From contig JALZUL010000001.1 of assembly GCA_023301665.1 (NCBI GenBank), positions 1-28,273 of the forward strand: 28,273 bases of DNA. The letters run 5' to 3'. The DNA is from Ascidiaceihabitans sp. (lineage in GTDB: Bacteria; Pseudomonadota; Alphaproteobacteria; Rhodobacterales; Rhodobacteraceae). The position numbers were made by a program, and so were the translations under genes. Below the pieces are notes generated by a model, which saw only the letters and a list, made by a program, of their open reading frames with translations, was not told the origin of the DNA and did not search any database. Of the stretch, positions 24,535 to 28,273 are shown one piece after another; within the stretch, counting starts at the first letter, position 1, and each line of letters begins with the position of its first letter.

Positions 24535-25092
24535 GTGTCAGATTCAGATGAACACGCAGGCACCCGCCGGGACTTCCTGTACTACGCCACAGCAGGCACC
24601 GGTGCAGTAGCAGCAGGTGCAGCCATTTGGCCTTTGGTCAATCAGATGAACCCTTCCGCCGACGTTCGCGCGCTTGCATCGATTTTTGTCTCCGTTGGAG
24701 ATCTAGAACCGGGTTCGCAATTGACCGTTAAATGGTTGGGTAAACCAGTGTTCATCCGTCGTCGCACGGAAGAAGAGATTGCAGAAGCAAATGCTGTCGA
24801 ATTAGCAGAATTGCCGGATGCCGATGCGCGCAACGCTAACATTGGCGCAGCTGATGCGTCAGACGCCAACCGCTCTTTGTCTGAAGATGGCGAATGGTTG
24901 GTCATGATGGGCGTTTGTACGCACCTTGGTTGTGTGCCTTTGGGCGACGCTGGCGACTTTGGCGGCTGGTTCTGCCCATGCCACGGTTCCCACTACGATA
25001 CGGCTGGCCGTATTCGTAAGGGCCCAGCACCTGAAAACTTGCCGGTTCCACCGGCCGTCTTCGTGGACGCCTCCACGATCAAACTCGGTTAA
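24535..25092 (+). CDS. petA: Ubiquinol-cytochrome c reductase Rieske iron-sulfur subunit
   Basis: Rieske 2Fe-2S subunit of the cytochrome bc1 complex, taking the first electron from ubiquinol. The 185-residue protein starts at GTG 24535, with GGAG eight bases upstream. A Tat-type N-terminus TRRDFLYYA (10-18) precedes one membrane anchor, about 21-37. Cluster ligands are Cys128 and His130 (CTHLGC) and Cys147 and His150 (CPCH), with Cys133 and Cys149 as the expected disulfide. Between about 78 and 118 is the alphaproteobacterial insertion rich in Ala and Asp. It is first in petABC. The 252 bases upstream (24283-24534) must contain the promoter, but I see no clear element. Confidence 0.97.
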   Translation: MSDSDEHAGTRRDFLYYATAGTGAVAAGAAIWPLVNQMNPSADVRALASIFVSVGDLEPGSQLTVKWLGKPVFIRRRTEEEIAEANAVELAELPDADARNANIGAADASDANRSLSEDGEWLVMMGVCTHLGCVPLGDAGDFGGWFCPCHGSHYDTAGRIRKGPAPENLPVPPAVFVDASTIKLG

Positions 25093-25104
25093 GGGAGAGA
25101 CGCA

Positions 25105-26433
25105 ATGAGTGGAATTCCTCACGATCATTACGAACCGAAATCAAACGGCGAGAAGTGGCTGCATAGCCGCCTGCCAGTTGTTGGTTTGCTTTACGATACA
25201 TTGATGATCCCAACACCAAAGAACCTGAACTGGATGTGGATCTGGGGCATCGTTCTGACGTTCTGTCTGGCGCTGCAAATCGTTACAGGTATCGTTTTGG
25301 CGATGCACTACACACCGCACGTTGACAATGCATTCGCATCTGTTGAGCACATCATGCGTGACGTGAACGGCGGTTATATGCTGCGTTACATGCACGCCAA
25401 TGGCGCGTCTTTGTTCTTTGTCGCAGTTTATGCCCACATTTTCCGTGGTCTTTACTATGGTTCATACAAGGCACCACGTGAGATCACATGGATCATCGGC
25501 ATGCTGATCTATCTTCTGATGATGGCGACAGGCTTTATGGGCTATGTATTGCCATGGGGTCAGATGTCATTCTGGGGTGCGACGGTTATTACTGGCCTAT
25601 TCGGCGCGGTTCCGTTTGTTGGTGAAGCGATCCAGACGTTGCTTTTGGGCGGCCCTGCCGTTGACAACGCAACATTGAACCGCTTCTTCAGCTTGCACTA
25701 TCTGCTACCGTTCGTGATCGCAGGTCTTGTGATCGTTCACATTTGGGCGTTCCACACGACAGGCAACAACAACCCAACGGGTGTTGAAGTGCGTCGTGGT
25801 TCTAAAGAAGAAGCGAAGAAAGACACGCTTCCATTCTGGCCATACTTTGTGATCAAAGACTTGTTCGCATTGGCGGTTATTTTGGCTGTGTTCTTCGCGG
25901 TTGTTGGCTTCATGCCAAACTATTTGGGTCACCCTGACAACTACATCGAAGCAAATGCTTTGGCGACGCCTGCACACATCGTTCCTGAATGGTACTTCTT
26001 GCCGTTCTACGCGATCTTGCGTGCCTTCACTTCTGAAGTATGGGTTGTTCAAATTGCTTCCTTCGTGACTGGCGGCATCATCGACGCGAAATTCTTTGGT
26101 GTTCTGGCGATGTTTGGCGCGATTGCTGTGATGGCTTTGGTTCCATGGCTCGACACATCATCTGTTCGTTCCGGTCGCTACCGTCCGATGTTCAAATGGT
26201 GGTTTGCGCTACTGGTTATCGATTTCTTTGCCCTGATGTGGCTGGGTGCTATGCCTGCAGAAGAACCGTTTGCGAGCTTTTCGTTGATCGCGTCTGCATA
26301 TTGGTTCGCCTACTTCTTGGTCATCCTTCCATTGTTGGGTGTTATCGAAAAGCCGGACGCACAACCTGCATCCATCGAAGAAGACTTTGCCGCGCACTAC
26401 GGTGGCGACACCGACAAACAGCCAGCGGAATAA
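25105..26433 (+). CDS. petB: Cytochrome b subunit of the bc1 complex
   Basis: A 442-residue membrane protein that carries hemes bL and bH and forms the Qo and Qi sites. Heme ligands are His97 and His111 (RYMHANGASLF and YAHIFRGLYYG) and His198 and His212 (SLHYLLPF and IVHIWAFH), the same numbers as in Rhodobacter capsulatus as I recall. The Qo-site PEWY is at 294-297. Eight membrane helices can be followed. The C-terminal tail after about 425 is hydrophilic (EEDFAAHYGGDTDKQPAE). The gene lies 12 bases after petA and before petC with AAGGGAGA as ribosome binding site. Confidence 0.98.
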   Translation: MSGIPHDHYEPKSNGEKWLHSRLPVVGLLYDTLMIPTPKNLNWMWIWGIVLTFCLALQIVTGIVLAMHYTPHVDNAFASVEHIMRDVNGGYMLRYMHANGASLFFVAVYAHIFRGLYYGSYKAPREITWIIGMLIYLLMMATGFMGYVLPWGQMSFWGATVITGLFGAVPFVGEAIQTLLLGGPAVDNATLNRFFSLHYLLPFVIAGLVIVHIWAFHTTGNNNPTGVEVRRGSKEEAKKDTLPFWPYFVIKDLFALAVILAVFFAVVGFMPNYLGHPDNYIEANALATPAHIVPEWYFLPFYAILRAFTSEVWVVQIASFVTGGIIDAKFFGVLAMFGAIAVMALVPWLDTSSVRSGRYRPMFKWWFALLVIDFFALMWLGAMPAEEPFASFSLIASAYWFAYFLVILPLLGVIEKPDAQPASIEEDFAAHYGGDTDKQPAE

Positions 26434-26445
26434 GAGGAAATGCGT

Positions 26446-27312
26446 ATGTTTAAGAAACTCGCAATCAGCACTGTTGCAGCGTTATCGCTTGCAACAGGCG
26501 CTATGGCAGCTGGCGAAGGCGCTCACATCGAGAATATTGATTTCTCGTTTGATGGTCCGTTTGGCACCTATGATCAAAACCAGCTTCAGCGCGGTTTGCA
26601 AATCTACACTGAGATTTGCGCGGCCTGCCACGGTTTGAAATATGTGCCAATCCGTACTTTGGCTGACGAAGGTGGTCCACACCTCCCAGAAGACCAAGTG
26701 CGCGCTTACGCAGGTGAGTTCCTCGTTAACGATGAACTTGCGAACCCAAAGCTGTTTGATCTTGAAACGGAGGAATATCGTCCACTTATCTCTACGGACA
26801 ACTTCCCGATCAACAACTCGGCTGGCGCACCTGATTTGTCTTTGATGGCGAAATCACGTGCCGCGTTCCACGGTCCTTACGGTCTTGGTATCAACCAATT
26901 CCTAAAAGGCACAGGCGGCGCGGAATATATCGCAGCGCTTATGCAAGGTTACCAAGACCCACCGTCTTGCGCGCCAGATGATATGGAAGGTTCGTACAAC
27001 GTCTACTTTACAACCGGCGGCTATCCTGCTGAGTGTATCGATGAAGATGGTCACCATAAATATCCGGGCAGCTGGATTGCTATGGGGCAACCATTGTACG
27101 GCGATGATGTTGAATTTGCCGATGGTCACTCTGCCGATCTAGAACATGCAGCTGAAGATGTTGCAGCGTTTTTGATGTGGGCTGCTGAGCCAAAGCTTCA
27201 AGCGCGTAAGCAAGCCGGTTTTGTTGGTGTTTTGATCCTGACGTTGCTGTCTGTACTTCTGTACTTGACCAACAAACGTCTGTGGGCGCCGCATAAGAAA
27301 AAGAAACACTAA
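26446..27312 (+). CDS. petC: Cytochrome c1 subunit of the bc1 complex
   Basis: A 288-residue membrane-anchored c-type cytochrome. The start is placed at ATG 26446 (MFKKLAIS) because GAGG has proper spacing to it; ATG 26440 is only two bases from GAGG. A signal peptide ends near residue 21 (ATGAMA). Heme attachment is Cys58-x-x-Cys61-His62 (CAACHGLKYVP), and Met213 in SWIAMGQPLYGDD is the likely sixth ligand. Cys175 and Cys197 could form the extra disulfide seen in alphaproteobacterial c1. A C-terminal anchor (FVGVLILTLLSVLLYLT) is followed by a basic tail ending in KKKKH. It closes petABC and is followed by a strong hairpin. Confidence 0.97.
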   Translation: MFKKLAISTVAALSLATGAMAAGEGAHIENIDFSFDGPFGTYDQNQLQRGLQIYTEICAACHGLKYVPIRTLADEGGPHLPEDQVRAYAGEFLVNDELANPKLFDLETEEYRPLISTDNFPINNSAGAPDLSLMAKSRAAFHGPYGLGINQFLKGTGGAEYIAALMQGYQDPPSCAPDDMEGSYNVYFTTGGYPAECIDEDGHHKYPGSWIAMGQPLYGDDVEFADGHSADLEHAAEDVAAFLMWAAEPKLQARKQAGFVGVLILTLLSVLLYLTNKRLWAPHKKKKH

Positions 27313-27335
27313 CCTTTTCGTCGGTTAGAAATTCA

Positions 27336-27368
27336 AAAGGCTCGCATCGGAAACGATGCGAGCCTTTC
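27336..27368. terminator. Bidirectional intrinsic terminator between petC and mtaB
   Basis: A perfect 14-base stem, AAAGGCTCGCATCG (27336-27349) and CGATGCGAGCCTTT (27354-27367), is closed by a GAAA tetraloop. T-runs flank both sides, so it can serve petC on the plus strand and mtaB on the minus strand; the stop codons are 26 bases before and 24 bases after it. Confidence 0.93.
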
Positions 27369-27391
27369 TACATTTGTGAAACTTAGAAATT

Positions 27392-28273
27392 TTAGGCGAG
27401 CAACTGGTTTTCTTTAACGCCAAGAATTGATGTTGTGACTATTTGGCCTTCCTGCTGGGCTGCATCGAATAAAACTTCGGTAAATTGTTCCGTTCGCCCC
27501 ATGTTTGGGTTTTCCATCAGGATATGATGAGTCTTGCCAATTTGCGCCTGTAAATGTTGTTCAACTTGGCGTTCGCCCGCTGCACGCAGCGCCGCCGCGC
27601 GTTGCTTGATCGCCTTGCCGTTCACTTGCGGCATGCGGGCCGCTGGCGTGCCAGGGCGCGGCGAATATGGAAAGACGTGAAGCCAGGTTAAATCGCACTC
27701 AGACACAAGCTCTAAGGAGTTCGCAAACATCTCTTCGGTTTCAGTCGGGAAGCCAGCGATGATGTCAGCGCCGAATGTCATGTCCGGCCGAAGTTGCTTG
27801 GCCTCTTGAGCAAAGCGAATCGCATCGTCACGTAAATGCCGGCGCTTCATCCGTTTTAGGATCATATCGTCGCCGTGCTGAAGCGATAAATGTAGATGAG
27901 GCATCAAACGATTTTCGGTCGCGATTGCTTGCATAAGGTTTTCATCGACTTCAATGCTGTCGATTGAGCTGATCCGTAGGCGGGGCAGGTCTGGCACAAG
28001 GCGTAAAATGCGCATGACAAGATCGCCAAGTTTAGGTTCGGCAGGTAGATCAGCACCCCAGCTGGTCAGATCGACACCTGTAAGCACCACCTCATTGAAA
28101 CCTTTGTCGACCAAGCGTTTGATCTGATCGACAACGACGCCGGCAGGTACAGAGCGGGAGTTTCCGCGACCGTACGGGATGATGCAAAACGTGCAACGGT
28201 GATCGCAACCGTTTTGGACTTGTACATAAGCCCGACTGCGTGTGCCAAAACCGTCGATCAGGTGGCCTGCCGT
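27392..28273 (-). CDS. mtaB: tRNA threonylcarbamoyladenosine methylthiotransferase, partial (5' end outside window)
   Basis: Radical SAM enzyme that adds a methylthio group to t6A37 of tRNAs reading ANN codons. The frame is open from the window edge to the stop at 27392, 293 codons plus stop; the N-terminal methylthiotransferase domain is missing. The radical-SAM cluster motif is visible as CDHRCTFC inside NGCDHRCTFCIIPYGRGNSR, then SIEVDENLMQ, HLHLSLQHGDDMILKRMKR and GADIIAGFPTETEEMF. The C-terminal part shows TRAM-domain residues. The motif set and length favour MtaB over MiaB. It converges on petC with the shared terminator between them. Confidence 0.93.
   Translation of the reverse strand, partial: TAGHLIDGFGTRSRAYVQVQNGCDHRCTFCIIPYGRGNSRSVPAGVVVDQIKRLVDKGFNEVVLTGVDLTSWGADLPAEPKLGDLVMRILRLVPDLPRLRISSIDSIEVDENLMQAIATENRLMPHLHLSLQHGDDMILKRMKRRHLRDDAIRFAQEAKQLRPDMTFGADIIAGFPTETEEMFANSLELVSECDLTWLHVFPYSPRPGTPAARMPQVNGKAIKQRAAALRAAGERQVEQHLQAQIGKTHHILMENPNMGRTEQFTEVLFDAAQQEGQIVTTSILGVKENQLLA

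Noticed and set aside
24359..24610. Small open frame upstream of and overlapping petA
   Set aside because: No ribosome binding site or family resemblance; it runs through the petA start in another frame.

Overview
The window looks like chromosomal DNA of a marine alphaproteobacterium of the Rhodobacteraceae (Roseobacter group). The evidence is the petABC cytochrome bc1 operon with its alphaproteobacterial Rieske insertion and c1 layout, a petP/petR-type MarR plus response-regulator pair, the xseB-ispA-dxs block, a Brucella-type RibH2 lumazine synthase, and moderate GC with purine-rich ribosome binding sites. I see no insertion sequence, prophage, CRISPR array, tRNA or rRNA. No gene-free stretch exceeds about 300 bases.

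Layout. (1) 1-2921, minus: purine salvage, ade followed one base later by amn (cut by the window edge). (2) 3183-4468: a small VOC protein converging on a LysR regulator. (3) 4572-9329, plus: a four-gene catabolic operon divergent from that LysR gene, made of a class II aldolase/adducin protein, an acyl-CoA dehydrogenase, an NDP-forming acyl-CoA synthetase and a CaiD-like hydratase. (4) 9326-10888: a SAM methyltransferase and an atypical SDR. (5) 10906-13958, minus: xseB-ispA-dxs for isoprenoid precursors. (6) 14087-15297, minus: petP-petR. (7) 15457-16672, plus: ilvE and an NTF2-like protein. (8) 16680-18815, minus: an EamA transporter and aroC. (9) 18936-22260, plus: TPP riboswitch then thiBPQ. 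(10) 22257-22916, minus: FMN riboswitch then ribH2. (11) 22987-24282, plus: a frameshifted PaiB-like gene and a glutathione S-transferase. (12) 24535-27312, plus: petABC, closed by a strong hairpin. (13) 27392-28273, minus: mtaB (5' end outside the window).

How the parts work together. The region-3 operon resembles a CoA-linked route of the carnitine/gamma-butyrobetaine type: activation by the synthetase, alpha-beta desaturation by the dehydrogenase, then hydration by the CaiD homologue. The aldolase-like protein could act on the hydroxylated product, which would be the least described part. Two vitamin riboswitch units (TPP for uptake, FMN for riboflavin synthesis) face each other and overlap at their stop codons; for both, a ribosome-binding-site-sequestering hairpin can be drawn from the sequence. 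The bc1 complex is encoded about 9 kb from a petPR pair that in Rhodobacter capsulatus sits next to petABC.

Most of the window is ordinary core metabolism. The best leads are the region-3 operon, the single-base frameshift in the PaiB-like gene, and the two candidate riboswitch expression platforms. All functions are inferred from motifs and remembered family sequences; no database search was run.
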